The position numbers and the translations under genes were made by a program. The notes under the pieces are model-generated. The model saw only the letters and a program-made list of their open reading frames with translations, searched no databases and was not told the origin of the DNA. Below, piece after piece: positions 17,509 to 25,679 of a DNA stretch of 64,000 nt. This DNA comes from RGIG426 sp045598965 (GTDB lineage: Bacteria > Bacillota > Clostridia > Oscillospirales > Acutalibacteraceae). Each line of letters opens with the position of its first letter. The stretch's first letter is position 1. Where the stretch lies: NCBI GenBank assembly GCA_045598965.1, contig JAZRVH010000007.1, positions 94,261 to 158,260 on the forward strand, read 5' to 3'.

Positions 17509-18048
17509 TTATCGCACAAAGCCTTGGGCGTCGGCAAGAGCGTCCACTTTCACCTTGCACTGTTCGATAAGTGCCTTGCCGAGAGCAATGGTGCGGGCAT
17601 CCTCGCCCCTTCCGCAAAGGGAGGCAAAGGTTTCGGCGGCCTTGTTTTTAAGGATAACGCCGTCTTCCTGGCACAGATAGTAGAACGACAGACTGCCGTT
17701 TTGCTGTAATTGCTCATAAATGGCGGGTTCCGCTTGCTGTAACACGTCATAGAAACGACCGAATGCGGTGCGTGCCACAAGACCGTTGGGCAACAGACGT
17801 TGCACCTCAATATCGGTGGTGAACAACAGAAGAAGCCAACGCTGTAAAAGCAGTGTTTCGTTTTCCGACGGATGTTCGTCGGCGGCTTCACGAGCGGCCT
17901 CCACCAAAGCCTCGCCCAAAGCACGGGCACGGTCTAAGTTGCCGTTTTCCTGTTGTTCTTTCAAAAGACGGGTCAGCTCGTCGGCGGCATCCTCCGGTTC
18001 GACGTATTCACCCACGATTTTCATATCGCTGTCATCTTGAATTCGCAT
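17509..18048 (-). CDS. Uncharacterised helical protein
   Basis: A 179-residue cytoplasmic protein, acidic and helix-rich, with no motif I recognise. It has AGAAGG seven bases before ATG. It follows the TSCPD gene by 4 bp and is probably translated from the same transcript; the operon ends at the terminator at 17461. No conserved residue pattern suggests a reaction. Confidence 0.7.
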   Translation of the reverse strand: MRIQDDSDMKIVGEYVEPEDAADELTRLLKEQQENGNLDRARALGEALVEAAREAADEHPSENETLLLQRWLLLLFTTDIEVQRLLPNGLVARTAFGRFYDVLQQAEPAIYEQLQQNGSLSFYYLCQEDGVILKNKAAETFASLCGRGEDARTIALGKALIEQCKVKVDALADAQGFVR

Positions 18049-18052
18049 ACAA

Positions 18053-18304
18053 TCAACCTTCTTTCAATGCGGCTTCAATGGCTTTTGCTAATTGGTCGGG
18101 ACAGGAAGTGGGCTTCATACCACAACGAATTCCGAAAAGGCGATTCATAGCTTCTTCGGCGTTCATTCCTTCCACAAGATGGGCAATGCCTTGTAAATTT
18201 CCGTTGCAACCGCCCTCAAAGCGGACGTTGTGCAACACACCGTTTTCTAAATCAAAGCTGACACTGCGGGAGCAGGTGCCTTGGTTTCTGCGGGTATAGG
18301 TCAT
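18053..18304 (-). CDS. TSCPD-domain protein (TIGR03905 type)
   Basis: An 83-residue protein of the small stand-alone TSCPD family found in Clostridia. It ends with the diagnostic TSCPDQLAKAI and has conserved cysteines before it (GGCNGN, GIRCG). The same domain occurs at the C-terminus of class II ribonucleotide reductases, where it is thought to bind metal or a nucleotide. The stand-alone form has no proven role. RBS GAGGAACC precedes ATG, and a good sigma-A promoter lies about 30 bp upstream. Confidence 0.85.
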   Translation of the reverse strand: MTYTRRNQGTCSRSVSFDLENGVLHNVRFEGGCNGNLQGIAHLVEGMNAEEAMNRLFGIRCGMKPTSCPDQLAKAIEAALKEG

Positions 18305-18331
18305 AGTGGTTCCTCATTTCTCTAACAACTC

Positions 18332-18360
18332 AGTGTACACGATTTTGCACAAAAAATCAA
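18332..18360 (-). promoter_or_regulatory. Sigma-A promoter for the TSCPD gene
   Basis: On the minus strand, TTGATT and TACACT are separated by 17 bp. The -10 box is about 28 bp before the ATG of the TSCPD gene and the site lies in the gap after radA. Confidence 0.7.
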
Positions 18361-18378
18361 GTCTTTTCGTGTTTTTGA

Positions 18379-19737
18379 TTAGTCCAAAGCTTCGAAAGCG
18401 TCTCGTACGGTACGTACGCCGACGATTTCGATATCGCTGTGCGGGGCAAGTCCTTTAAGGTTGTGATAGGGTAACAACACTTTTTTGAAGCCCAAACGTG
18501 CCGCCTCTGCCACACGGGCATCCGCTTGAGATACCGAACGGATTTCGCCGGTCAGTCCCACCTCGCCGAAAGCGGCAATCCCTTCGGAGACGGGCTTGTC
18601 TTTCAGTGCTGTTACAAGAGCGAGGGCAACGGGAAGCTCGGCGGCGGGCTCGTTCAACCACAGACCGCCAACCACGTTCATATACGCATCTAAATTCGAG
18701 AAGAAATAGCCGGCTCGTTTTTCCAGCACTGCCAACAGTAACGCCAATCGATTTTGGTCAAAACCGGTGGACATGCGGCGGGGATTGCCGAATGCGGTGG
18801 GGGAAACGAGCCCCTGCACCTCTGCCAAAATCGGGCGAGAACCCTCCATAGTACACGCAACGCAGATACCGGACACGTTAACGGGACGGCCGGACAAGAG
18901 GGCAAGCGACGGGTTTTCCACCCCGGCAAGTCCTTTGTCCCGCATCTCAAACATGCCGATTTCGTCGGTGGCTCCGTAGCGGTTTTTCACACAGCGTAAA
19001 AGGCGATAACTGGAGTGGCGGTCGCCCTCAAAATACAACACGCAGTCAACAATATGTTCCATCACCTTTGGGCCGGCGATAGCCCCGTCTTTATTGACGT
19101 GCCCCACGATAAACAGCGGAATATCCGCTGCTTTTACGGCACGCATCAAAGCAGAGGTGCATTCCCGTACTTGGGTGACGCTTCCGGGAGAGGAGGCGAC
19201 GGATTGCAGGCTCATCGTTTGGATGGAGTCGATAATTACGAGGTCGGGGCTTTCGCTGTCAATCGCCGCCAAAATGGCGTCAATGTCTGTTTCACAAAGA
19301 AGAAGCACGTTTTCGCTGTTGACCCCTAAGCGGTCGGCTCGAAGCTTGATTTGACGGGCGGATTCCTCGCCGGAGACGTAGAGAATACGCTTGTCCGTTC
19401 CGAGCGTTTCGCAAATTTGAAGAAGCAAGGTGGATTTGCCGATTCCGGGGTTGCCGCCGATGAGCATGACACCGCCACGGACAATGCCGCCGCCGAGAAC
19501 ACGGCCAAGCTCGGAAAGTCCCGTTAAAATGCGGGGATCTTCGGCGGTGGATACATCCTGCAGACGGGTGGGCTTTGCCGCCGCCGTTACGGTGCGTGCC
19601 GATGCCGTGGAGGCAACACGCACCTCTTCCTGCACCGTGCCCCATGCTCCGCAGGTGAAGCATCTTCCGGAGGGCTTTAGGCTCTCCGCTCCGCATTCCG
19701 AGCAGATATAGACGGTTTTATTCTTTTGTGCCATCAT
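18379..19737 (-). CDS. radA: DNA repair protein RadA
   Basis: A 452-residue protein with the full RadA/Sms layout. It has an N-terminal C4 zinc finger (CSECGAES and CFTCGAWG, residues about 12-30), a RecA-like core with Walker A GGNPGIGKST near 93, the RadA-specific KNRYGATDE motif near 252, and a C-terminal Lon-protease-like domain. RadA is a branch-migration helicase in recombination and repair of stalled forks. It lies 13 bp downstream of cwlD, and a GAAAGGA ribosome site precedes two tandem ATG codons. No anomalies seen. Confidence 0.97.
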   Translation of the reverse strand: MMAQKNKTVYICSECGAESLKPSGRCFTCGAWGTVQEEVRVASTASARTVTAAAKPTRLQDVSTAEDPRILTGLSELGRVLGGGIVRGGVMLIGGNPGIGKSTLLLQICETLGTDKRILYVSGEESARQIKLRADRLGVNSENVLLLCETDIDAILAAIDSESPDLVIIDSIQTMSLQSVASSPGSVTQVRECTSALMRAVKAADIPLFIVGHVNKDGAIAGPKVMEHIVDCVLYFEGDRHSSYRLLRCVKNRYGATDEIGMFEMRDKGLAGVENPSLALLSGRPVNVSGICVACTMEGSRPILAEVQGLVSPTAFGNPRRMSTGFDQNRLALLLAVLEKRAGYFFSNLDAYMNVVGGLWLNEPAAELPVALALVTALKDKPVSEGIAAFGEVGLTGEIRSVSQADARVAEAARLGFKKVLLPYHNLKGLAPHSDIEIVGVRTVRDAFEALD

Positions 19738-19750
19738 CGGTCACATCCTT

Positions 19751-20443
19751 TCAAGGTGCATAATCAAGCACCCCACAGCAAAGAGAAAAGGCCACGTCCT
19801 TTCGGTAGTCGGCGTCGTTGAGCAACAAGAATTCGTCGGGATTGCTCAAAAACCCGCACTCCGCCAAAACGGCGGGCGTTGTTGTCTTATATAGCAAAAA
19901 TACATTGCGGTCGCCGGTTTTCAGTTCACGGGTGTTGTTCGGCTGAAGCAGGCGAGTAAGCGAGGATTTTAGGGATTGTGCCAGCGTTTCGCTTGCGGGA
20001 GCGTTTTTGGAATAGAAAAATTGTGCTCCGTGGCAGGCGGTGTCGCCGAATTTATTTTGGTGAATGGCAATCACCAAATCGGCGTTGTTGTATAGGGCAA
20101 GTCGAGCGTTCATATCGCTTGATTTGCGGGCACGAAGTGAGTCTCCCGTGCCGAGGCCGGTATCCGTCTCACGAGTGACGGCAACCCGATATCCGCAAAA
20201 GCGGAGCATATCCTGCAACGTCAAGGTGATATCCAGATTGATATCTTTTTCGGTGGTGCCGTCGGGGGCGACGGCACCGCCATCCTCGCCGCCGTGACCG
20301 GCATCCAGCAAAATCAGAGGACGGCAGTCGGCAGGGATGTTGACGCTTTGGTCTTGACGAACGCCGATGGTAACCGCAAAAAGCACCACGGCACATTCGA
20401 TGAGTATACTCCAAAACAAGGCGGCTTTATACGATGATTTCAT
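19751..20443 (-). CDS. cwlD: N-acetylmuramoyl-L-alanine amidase, CwlD-like
   Basis: A 230-residue amidase 3-family protein with an N-terminal membrane/signal segment (FWSILIECAVVLFAVTIGV). The zinc-binding motifs are present: LLDAGHGGEDGG, an NLD-containing helix with TRETD, and VIAIHQNKFG with the second His. A catalytic-type AECGFLSN is near the end. Size and layout match CwlD, which cleaves stem peptides from muramic acid during spore-cortex synthesis so that muramic-delta-lactam can form. It therefore suggests an endospore former. ATG 20443 is chosen because GGGAGGGAG lies just before it. That ribosome site is partly inside a hairpin. Confidence 0.88.
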   Translation of the reverse strand: MKSSYKAALFWSILIECAVVLFAVTIGVRQDQSVNIPADCRPLILLDAGHGGEDGGAVAPDGTTEKDINLDITLTLQDMLRFCGYRVAVTRETDTGLGTGDSLRARKSSDMNARLALYNNADLVIAIHQNKFGDTACHGAQFFYSKNAPASETLAQSLKSSLTRLLQPNNTRELKTGDRNVFLLYKTTTPAVLAECGFLSNPDEFLLLNDADYRKDVAFSLCCGVLDYAP

Positions 20444-20447
20444 AATG

Positions 20448-20474
20448 CTCCCTCCCATACAAAAGGTATGGGAG
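20448..20474 (-). promoter_or_regulatory. Hairpin over the cwlD ribosome-binding site
   Basis: In the minus-strand transcript, CTCCCATAC, a CTTTT-type loop and GTATGGGAG form a 9-bp stem whose second arm contains the first half of the GGGAGGGAG ribosome site of cwlD. There is no T-run, so it is not a typical terminator for the membrane-protein gene that ends at 20485. It may limit cwlD translation unless ribosomes arrive from upstream. Confidence 0.5.
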
Positions 20475-20484
20475 CGGGCGAAAA

Positions 20485-21255
20485 TTATACCCGACGGGAT
20501 TTTTTCTTTCTCTTTTTCTTGCCTTTATAGAGAATTTTGTCCCGAAGCAGGATATCTTTGGAGCCTAAGAGATACGCAAAATGTGTGGTGAGGGGTTTGA
20601 GTGCCATTAGCGGAAGCATGGCAAAGGGAACCCACCACGCCATCGCCGCACTGTCGGCAGAGGGCATCATAGCAGTGACAACGGGGAACCAAGGTGCCAT
20701 CAGCAGCTTAAAGGTGCCTGCAAAGGTTGCCTTGAACATTCCGAGCTTGCTCATAATCAACGCCATCCATGCGATACAAAGCGGCAGGGTGGCAAAAGCT
20801 CCGGCACGCAGACCAAACCACTTGTCAAAGCCGGTGTCCGAAGCATTTTGTTCATCCTTTCGTCCCTGCTCCCACGCCGAGACATACAGCATAGATACGT
20901 ACATCCCGAGCATACAGATTTCGGACAGAATAAAGGAAAGAACCTTGAGCCAAGTGGGCATTTCGGTGCGAATGGCTTGCCGATAATACATGGATTCGGC
21001 GGCGGTAGTGCCGGTGCCGGTTTCGGTGGTGGAGGTAGCGTCCTCTAAGGTGCTCATTTCATCGAAATAGTAGTCACCCATATTAGTAAGCGAACCGTCC
21101 TCCTCTTGATGATAGACGGTGTATCCCTCCTGCTTTGTGCCGACGGCGGTGAAAATAAAGCCGAAGGACAGATAAACAATCATACACAAAACGGCGGCGA
21201 TAACGGCACGTAAAAACAGCTTGCCTCCAAATTGTGAAAGGGTGGTTTTTTGCAT
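20485..21255 (-). CDS. Polytopic membrane protein of unknown function
   Basis: A 256-residue protein with about five hydrophobic segments: VIAAVLCMIVYLSFGFIF near the start, FILSEICMLGMYVSMLYVS in the middle, and three more toward a very basic C-terminus ending KGKKKRKKKSRRV. A roughly 70-residue extracytoplasmic stretch follows the first helix. It starts 4 bp after the pseudokinase stop, so the two are co-translated and may work together in the membrane. I recognise no family. Confidence 0.75.
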   Translation of the reverse strand: MQKTTLSQFGGKLFLRAVIAAVLCMIVYLSFGFIFTAVGTKQEGYTVYHQEEDGSLTNMGDYYFDEMSTLEDATSTTETGTGTTAAESMYYRQAIRTEMPTWLKVLSFILSEICMLGMYVSMLYVSAWEQGRKDEQNASDTGFDKWFGLRAGAFATLPLCIAWMALIMSKLGMFKATFAGTFKLLMAPWFPVVTAMMPSADSAAMAWWVPFAMLPLMALKPLTTHFAYLLGSKDILLRDKILYKGKKKRKKKSRRV

Positions 21256-21259
21256 AGTG

Positions 21260-22999
21260 TTACTCCTCGTTGTTTTCTTCGTCGATTTCCGCTTCGTCGT
21301 CATCTTCGATGATGACATCGTCTTGTGACGGTTCATCCGACACCTCTTGCGTGGCGGTGGTGGTCGGCGTGTTGTTGACACGCAACGTGACTTTGTTGCC
21401 GTTGATGGGTTCGGTGCCGGCTTCCGGCCAGGTGCCAAACACACATCCGACATCGACCGACGTATCGGCACCTTTGGAAATTTCCACACGGAAGCCCAGT
21501 GCTTCCAGATAGATTTTTGCGTGTTCTGCTTTCCAACCGGTCACATCCGGCACGGCGGTGCGGGCTTTGCCGGCACTCAGATATACCGAGATGGTGGTGC
21601 CGTCCGGCACGGGTGCCCCCGCAACGGGGTTTTGTGCCACGATATAGCCGGCGGGAACAGAATCGCTGTACTGATATCCGATAATGACGACGGGATAGAG
21701 GTCGGATACTCGCTGTCCATCCTCAATGGGGAGTGCGTAGTAATCCACCTTGCCGTCGGATAAATCGGGGGCAAAGGAGACGGGTCCTTGGGATTCGGTA
21801 GCGGTGGGTTTTTCCGTCTCGGTGGCGGTGGGGACGGGAAGGGAACTTGTGTTGTTGTCTTTTGGCGTGGGATTGCGGAATTTGCCCCACAGAATGACAC
21901 CGACAACAATCAAGATAATCGCCAACAGTGCACACAGCAGAATGGCGTATTTTTTGCCGGTAGAGCTTTTGGGCATCTTTTTCTCCCGTTGTTCACCGGA
22001 GGTCATTGCCTCCGCTTCTTGAGCGAGAGCGGAGACGACCATACCCGTAGAAAGGCGGTCACGCAGTTCGGTAAGAGTGGGAATGCGGACTTTGGCGTCG
22101 GGGTGCAACGCATCCGCTAATGTTTCCGCTACGTGCTCCGGTAAAGCGTTTGCTACCTCAGTGGGCATAAACAAATCGCCGCCGTCGTCTGCTCGGTGGG
22201 CACCGTCGGGCGGGGTACTTCCGGTCAATGCACGGAAAATGGCGGCGGCAACGCCGTACACATCTGCCGCCGCTCCGACGGGTTTGCTCAGGGTGTATTG
22301 CTCAGGTGCGGCATAGCCGGTGGCAAGCTGAGGCTCCACCAAATCGTTTTCACGACGCACCTCGGTTAAATCAAATCCGGTAAGACGCAGGCGACCGCTT
22401 TCGTCCAAAAGCAGGTTCTGCGGGCAAATGGCAAGGTGATACAGCCCCGCCGTGTGGCAGGAGATGAGGGAGGAGAGGAACGGCAAAAACAGTTTGCGAG
22501 TGTCGTTCCACGAAAGCCGACCGTTGTTTTGGGCTAAAAGCTCCGTCAGCGTGTGGGGCTCTAAGTATTCCGACACGGTGTAGGCGGTGCCGTTTTGCTT
22601 AAACAAGTCGTATACGGGGAGCATTAACGACAAATCCCGCAGCTTGGCAAGCATACGTCCCTGCTTTTCGAATTCCTCCATCAAAAGGTCGAATTCCTCT
22701 TGATTTTGCTCGTGGGGGCAGACCGCACCGGCATCGGTGCGGCGACAATACGCCTCCGGCATAAATTCCCGTAAATACACGGGGCAGTCACCGACGTTGT
22801 CATACGCAATATAGGTGGCGGTGGTGCCGGAAAAAGACAGCACTCGTCCCACGGTATACCGCTCGGCAAGCACCATTCCCGCCGGTAAGTACTCGTCCGG
22901 ATTGCTCCCGTCAGACGGATAGCCGCAAACGGGACAAGTCTCGGAATCGGCGGTGTAGATATTCATACAACCGAAGCAACGTCGTTCGGAAAATTGCAT
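21260..22999 (-). CDS. Membrane PASTA-domain kinase homologue, probably a pseudokinase
   Basis: A 579-residue protein. The start has a zinc-ribbon-like CFGCMNIY and CPVCGYP pair, then a kinase-like domain (about 45-320), a transmembrane helix near 350 (ILLCALLAIILIVVGVILW), and two C-terminal PASTA-like repeats in the extracellular part. The HRD catalytic Asp is missing: the loop reads YHLAICPQNLLL, and DFG reads TGFDL. The lysine strand reads VYLREF. Phosphotransfer is therefore unlikely. The PASTA repeats (a PDVTGW-type core is visible) suggest binding of muropeptides or cell-wall precursors, as in PrkC/Stk kinases. It is followed at 4 bp by a membrane protein and acts at the cell envelope. 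Confidence 0.85.
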   Translation of the reverse strand: MQFSERRCFGCMNIYTADSETCPVCGYPSDGSNPDEYLPAGMVLAERYTVGRVLSFSGTTATYIAYDNVGDCPVYLREFMPEAYCRRTDAGAVCPHEQNQEEFDLLMEEFEKQGRMLAKLRDLSLMLPVYDLFKQNGTAYTVSEYLEPHTLTELLAQNNGRLSWNDTRKLFLPFLSSLISCHTAGLYHLAICPQNLLLDESGRLRLTGFDLTEVRRENDLVEPQLATGYAAPEQYTLSKPVGAAADVYGVAAAIFRALTGSTPPDGAHRADDGGDLFMPTEVANALPEHVAETLADALHPDAKVRIPTLTELRDRLSTGMVVSALAQEAEAMTSGEQREKKMPKSSTGKKYAILLCALLAIILIVVGVILWGKFRNPTPKDNNTSSLPVPTATETEKPTATESQGPVSFAPDLSDGKVDYYALPIEDGQRVSDLYPVVIIGYQYSDSVPAGYIVAQNPVAGAPVPDGTTISVYLSAGKARTAVPDVTGWKAEHAKIYLEALGFRVEISKGADTSVDVGCVFGTWPEAGTEPINGNKVTLRVNNTPTTTATQEVSDEPSQDDVIIEDDDEAEIDEENNEE

Positions 23000-23041
23000 A
23001 AAAAGTGCCTCCTTTTCGAAGCAAAAAATAGAATGAAAAAA

Positions 23042-24013
23042 TCAGTTTTCGCCGGATAAACGGCGTTCCAATTTAGCCTGACGAATATCGTCACCCATAA
23101 AGTGCAACGATACGTAGGTTCCAAGCACCCTCGAGGCAATGGCGTCGCCGTAGCGAGGTGCCCAATCAGCGGCGGTGAGGTTGGTGCTGATAATAGTGGG
23201 AAGTCCCGCAAGCATTCGCCCGTTGAGAATATCGTAAAGGGCGGCGTTGGTAAAGGCGGTGGACATCTCGGTGCCCAAATCGTCCAAAATCAACAGGTCG
23301 CAGTCAAGAAGAGCTTCCTCGGTGTTGCCCTCCGCTCTGCCGAAATGCTCTTTTTCCAGCTTGCGTAAAAGCGTGGGTGTTGGGCCGTAGATTACGGAAA
23401 ATCCACGCTCGGTGGCGAGCTGTGCAATGGCGAGAGCCGCATGCGTTTTGCCGATGCCGGTGGGACCGAACAGCAACAAGCTGTCAACGGAGAGGTCAAA
23501 CTGTTCACCGTAGGCACGGCAAAAGTCGAATACGTCCTGCATATGAGAGCGAACGTCGTCGCTGTAAAACCCTAAATCAATCGAGTCAAAGTCGGTGAGC
23601 TTCATTCCGGTGGTTTTGGACAGTTCCTCGCAGGCATAGCGGGCGAGCAATGCTTTATGACAGGTGCACAGCCCGTTGCCGTTGAAGCCGGTGTCCTCGC
23701 ACAGCGGGCAGGTGTAAACGGGGGAAAAATCCGTTCCGGTTTCGCCGGCGGCGGCAATCAAGGCGGCCAATTCCTTTTGAGCCTGCTCGTTTTCGGCTTG
23801 AGCGGTGGCAAGAGCTTTTTTTACGTCGCCTCCCGCTAAAACGATGTGGGCAATTTTGGCGGCAGATGCCGCCATACGGCGTTCGCAATCGGCGGCTTTC
23901 GGCTGTTTTTGCAGTATGCGAGTTCGACGGGCAAGAGCGTGCATCTCCGCCTGCTGGCGGCGATGTGCCAACTCGTCGGCGGCACGCAAATATATCTCAC
24001 GGCTGTATCCCAT
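23042..24013 (-). CDS. DnaC/DnaI-like replicative helicase loader
   Basis: A 323-residue AAA+ protein. The N-terminal part is a helical region followed by a zinc-binding-type cluster (CPLCEDTGF...CTCHK, about residues 100-125). The ATPase part has Walker A GPTGIGKTHA near 187, Walker B LLILDDLGTE near 252 and sensor 1 IISTNLTAADW. This layout is that of DnaC-family loaders that deliver DnaB helicase to origins or forks. The gene starts directly after the TAA of the DnaD-domain gene (no gap), so the two form a replication-initiation pair as in many Clostridia. Confidence 0.88.
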   Translation of the reverse strand: MGYSREIYLRAADELAHRRQQAEMHALARRTRILQKQPKAADCERRMAASAAKIAHIVLAGGDVKKALATAQAENEQAQKELAALIAAAGETGTDFSPVYTCPLCEDTGFNGNGLCTCHKALLARYACEELSKTTGMKLTDFDSIDLGFYSDDVRSHMQDVFDFCRAYGEQFDLSVDSLLLFGPTGIGKTHAALAIAQLATERGFSVIYGPTPTLLRKLEKEHFGRAEGNTEEALLDCDLLILDDLGTEMSTAFTNAALYDILNGRMLAGLPTIISTNLTAADWAPRYGDAIASRVLGTYVSLHFMGDDIRQAKLERRLSGEN

Positions 24014-25084
24014 TTATTGACCCTTCTTTCTGAAACGGGGGGTGCTCCCCGCAATCATTTTCTCGTATTTTTCCACATCAAAGCCGCCGTTCTCAGACTT
24101 TTTGGTGGGGCGAGGTGCGGCTTTTTTTGTTGTTCCCACCATTTCGGGGGAGGTAATGCCGTCCTCGTGCCATGCACATAACAGACGGTCCATATAGGCG
24201 GCTTGAAACTTGCCGGTTTTTTCAAAGCATTTGGTATACGCCAGGGAGAGGAGCGGTTGTTTTTGCTTAAATTCATAAATCCACTTTTCCGCCAAATCCT
24301 TTTGGGAGACGGTGGGGCGTTCTATGGATAAAGACAGCCAATCGGCAAGCTTTTTCCACGCCTTTTCTCGGCGTTCTAAATGACAGAGATAACGGTCAGC
24401 GGCATCAATGGTGTTGATGCCCTGCTCTTCCCATGAACGGGCGACCGTTTGGACATAGCTGACACGTTTTTTGTCGTTTTTCACCGTGTAGGCGACAATC
24501 ATAATCAGTACTTCCGTGGGAAGGGTTGTCTCCTCGCACAAGTCCAATAAGCGGTCTTGGTCAGAGCGGGAGAGGGTTTTGCCGAATCGTGCCTCGACGG
24601 TGTGCAGTAACTCGACAAATTCTTTTTGGCTAACCGTTCGCTTGGGCGGTGTTGCTTTTTCGGTAGAGAGGGTTTTTACCACCGGCGACGGTTTCGGAAT
24701 TTCCGTTTCCGTGACAGTGGACACACTCTCGTTTGACGAACTGTTCATTTTTGCCGTCAACTCACGCACGGCCGCCGCCACAGAGCTTTCGGGGTCGACG
24801 GTGTTCGGGCTTTTCGCCGAACTGGCCGTCGATTTGTTTGACGATTTATCCGAAACCAGTACGCCCTCTGCCTCCCAAAAGGCAAGAGCATCCGCACAGT
24901 CGGCTTCGGTGATGCGGCCACCTAAGGCGGCAGAACAGGTGGCGGCATCCACGTCGGACCGGCCGCAGGTGGCTATCCAGACGAGAACCTTAAGCTGTGT
25001 GAAGGTAGCCATTTTCAAAGCGTCTCCCGCTTTTTTGGGGAATATAGCCGCATTGCAAAGCTCCTTGCTGTTCCAAACGTACAT
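24014..25084 (-). CDS. DnaD-domain replication initiation protein
   Basis: A 356-residue protein. Residues 1-85 look like the N-terminal winged helix (FTQLKVLVWI... then a helix pair), followed by a Ser/Thr/Pro-rich linker (about 85-165) and two DnaD-type helical domains (about 170-245 and 255-330). The second includes a WxxxGI-type motif (SWEEQGI) before a long helix. DnaD proteins bind DNA and help load helicase in Firmicutes. ATG 25084 is preferred: AAAGGAGG lies ahead, and the coding signal ends there. A minus-strand sigma-A promoter is 52 bp upstream and contains a dyad that may be an operator. Confidence 0.85.
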   Translation of the reverse strand: MYVWNSKELCNAAIFPKKAGDALKMATFTQLKVLVWIATCGRSDVDAATCSAALGGRITEADCADALAFWEAEGVLVSDKSSNKSTASSAKSPNTVDPESSVAAAVRELTAKMNSSSNESVSTVTETEIPKPSPVVKTLSTEKATPPKRTVSQKEFVELLHTVEARFGKTLSRSDQDRLLDLCEETTLPTEVLIMIVAYTVKNDKKRVSYVQTVARSWEEQGINTIDAADRYLCHLERREKAWKKLADWLSLSIERPTVSQKDLAEKWIYEFKQKQPLLSLAYTKCFEKTGKFQAAYMDRLLCAWHEDGITSPEMVGTTKKAAPRPTKKSENGGFDVEKYEKMIAGSTPRFRKKGQ

Positions 25085-25135
25085 TTTGCCGCCTCCTTTA
25101 CGTAAAATTTTTGTATTTGAAACACACGGGCATAT

Positions 25136-25164
25136 ATTATACACCATTTTATAGTGGTGTGCAA
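25136..25164 (-). promoter_or_regulatory. Sigma-A promoter of the DnaD operon with an internal operator-like dyad
   Basis: On the minus strand TTGCAC and TATAAT are 17 bp apart. The spacer and its borders (25141-25160) form an inverted repeat: ACACCA, eight bases, TGGTGT. A dyad in the spacer is a usual place for a repressor site. No candidate repressor was identified in the window. Confidence 0.75.
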
Positions 25165-25276
25165 GACCTAAAACGGGACAATCTATCTTTTGCGAGAAAA
25201 AATCGCACAAAACAGCGGAAAAATGGGGCGAAAAACAACTTTTTGAAAAAAATTCGAAAAAGTTCGAAAATTTTTG

Positions 25277-25305
25277 TTGCATTTTGAAAAATGATGTGAT
25301 ATACT
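25277..25305 (+). promoter_or_regulatory. Sigma-A promoter of rpmE
   Basis: TTGCAT and TATACT with a 17-bp spacer lie 54 bp before the rpmE start. A short leader follows. The region 25165-25276 between the two divergent promoters is AT-rich and holds nothing else I recognise. Confidence 0.8.
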
Positions 25306-25358
25306 CCTAATGTTGACCTCGTTTTTGGGGTCGACGGCAATGAAACGAGGTGATTTCC

Positions 25359-25556
25359 GTGAAAGAAAATATCCATCCCGATTACAAGCAGACGACCATC
25401 ACTTGTGCTTGCGGCGAAGTGATTGAAACGGGCTCCACGAAAGAGAATATCCGTGTGGAGATCTGCTCCAAATGCCATCCGTTCTTCACCGGCAAACAAA
25501 AACTGGTGGATACCGGCGGCCGTGTGGATCGTTTCAAAAAACGTTTCGGTATGTAA
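25359..25556 (+). CDS. rpmE: 50S ribosomal protein L31
   Basis: A 65-residue protein with the zinc-binding (C+) form of L31: TITCACGEV and EICSKCHPFFTG supply four cysteines, and the C-terminus VDRFKKRFGM is typical. GTG 25359 is used, six bases after AGGTGA. It stands alone, with its own promoter and a terminator-like hairpin after it. L31 sits at the bridge between ribosomal subunits. Confidence 0.96.
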   Translation: MKENIHPDYKQTTITCACGEVIETGSTKENIRVEICSKCHPFFTGKQKLVDTGGRVDRFKKRFGM

Positions 25557-25581
25557 TATCGGCGAACAGTCAAGCTTAAAG

Positions 25582-25657
25582 ACGGGCTGCGACAAAAGAG
25601 GAATACCCTCTCCGCTTTCGGAGATGGTTGTGTTCGTTTTTTGTGGCAGCCCGTTTT
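25582..25657 (+). terminator. Hairpin terminator after rpmE
   Basis: ACGGGCTGC...ACAAAA pairs with TTTTTTGT...GCAGCCCGT over a roughly 40-base loop region that itself contains a CTCTCC/GGAGA hairpin, and TTTTATT follows. The right arm lies just upstream of the YigZ gene, so it may also act as its leader. Confidence 0.6.
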
Positions 25658-25679
25658 ATTCTCAAGAACGGAGGTGACC

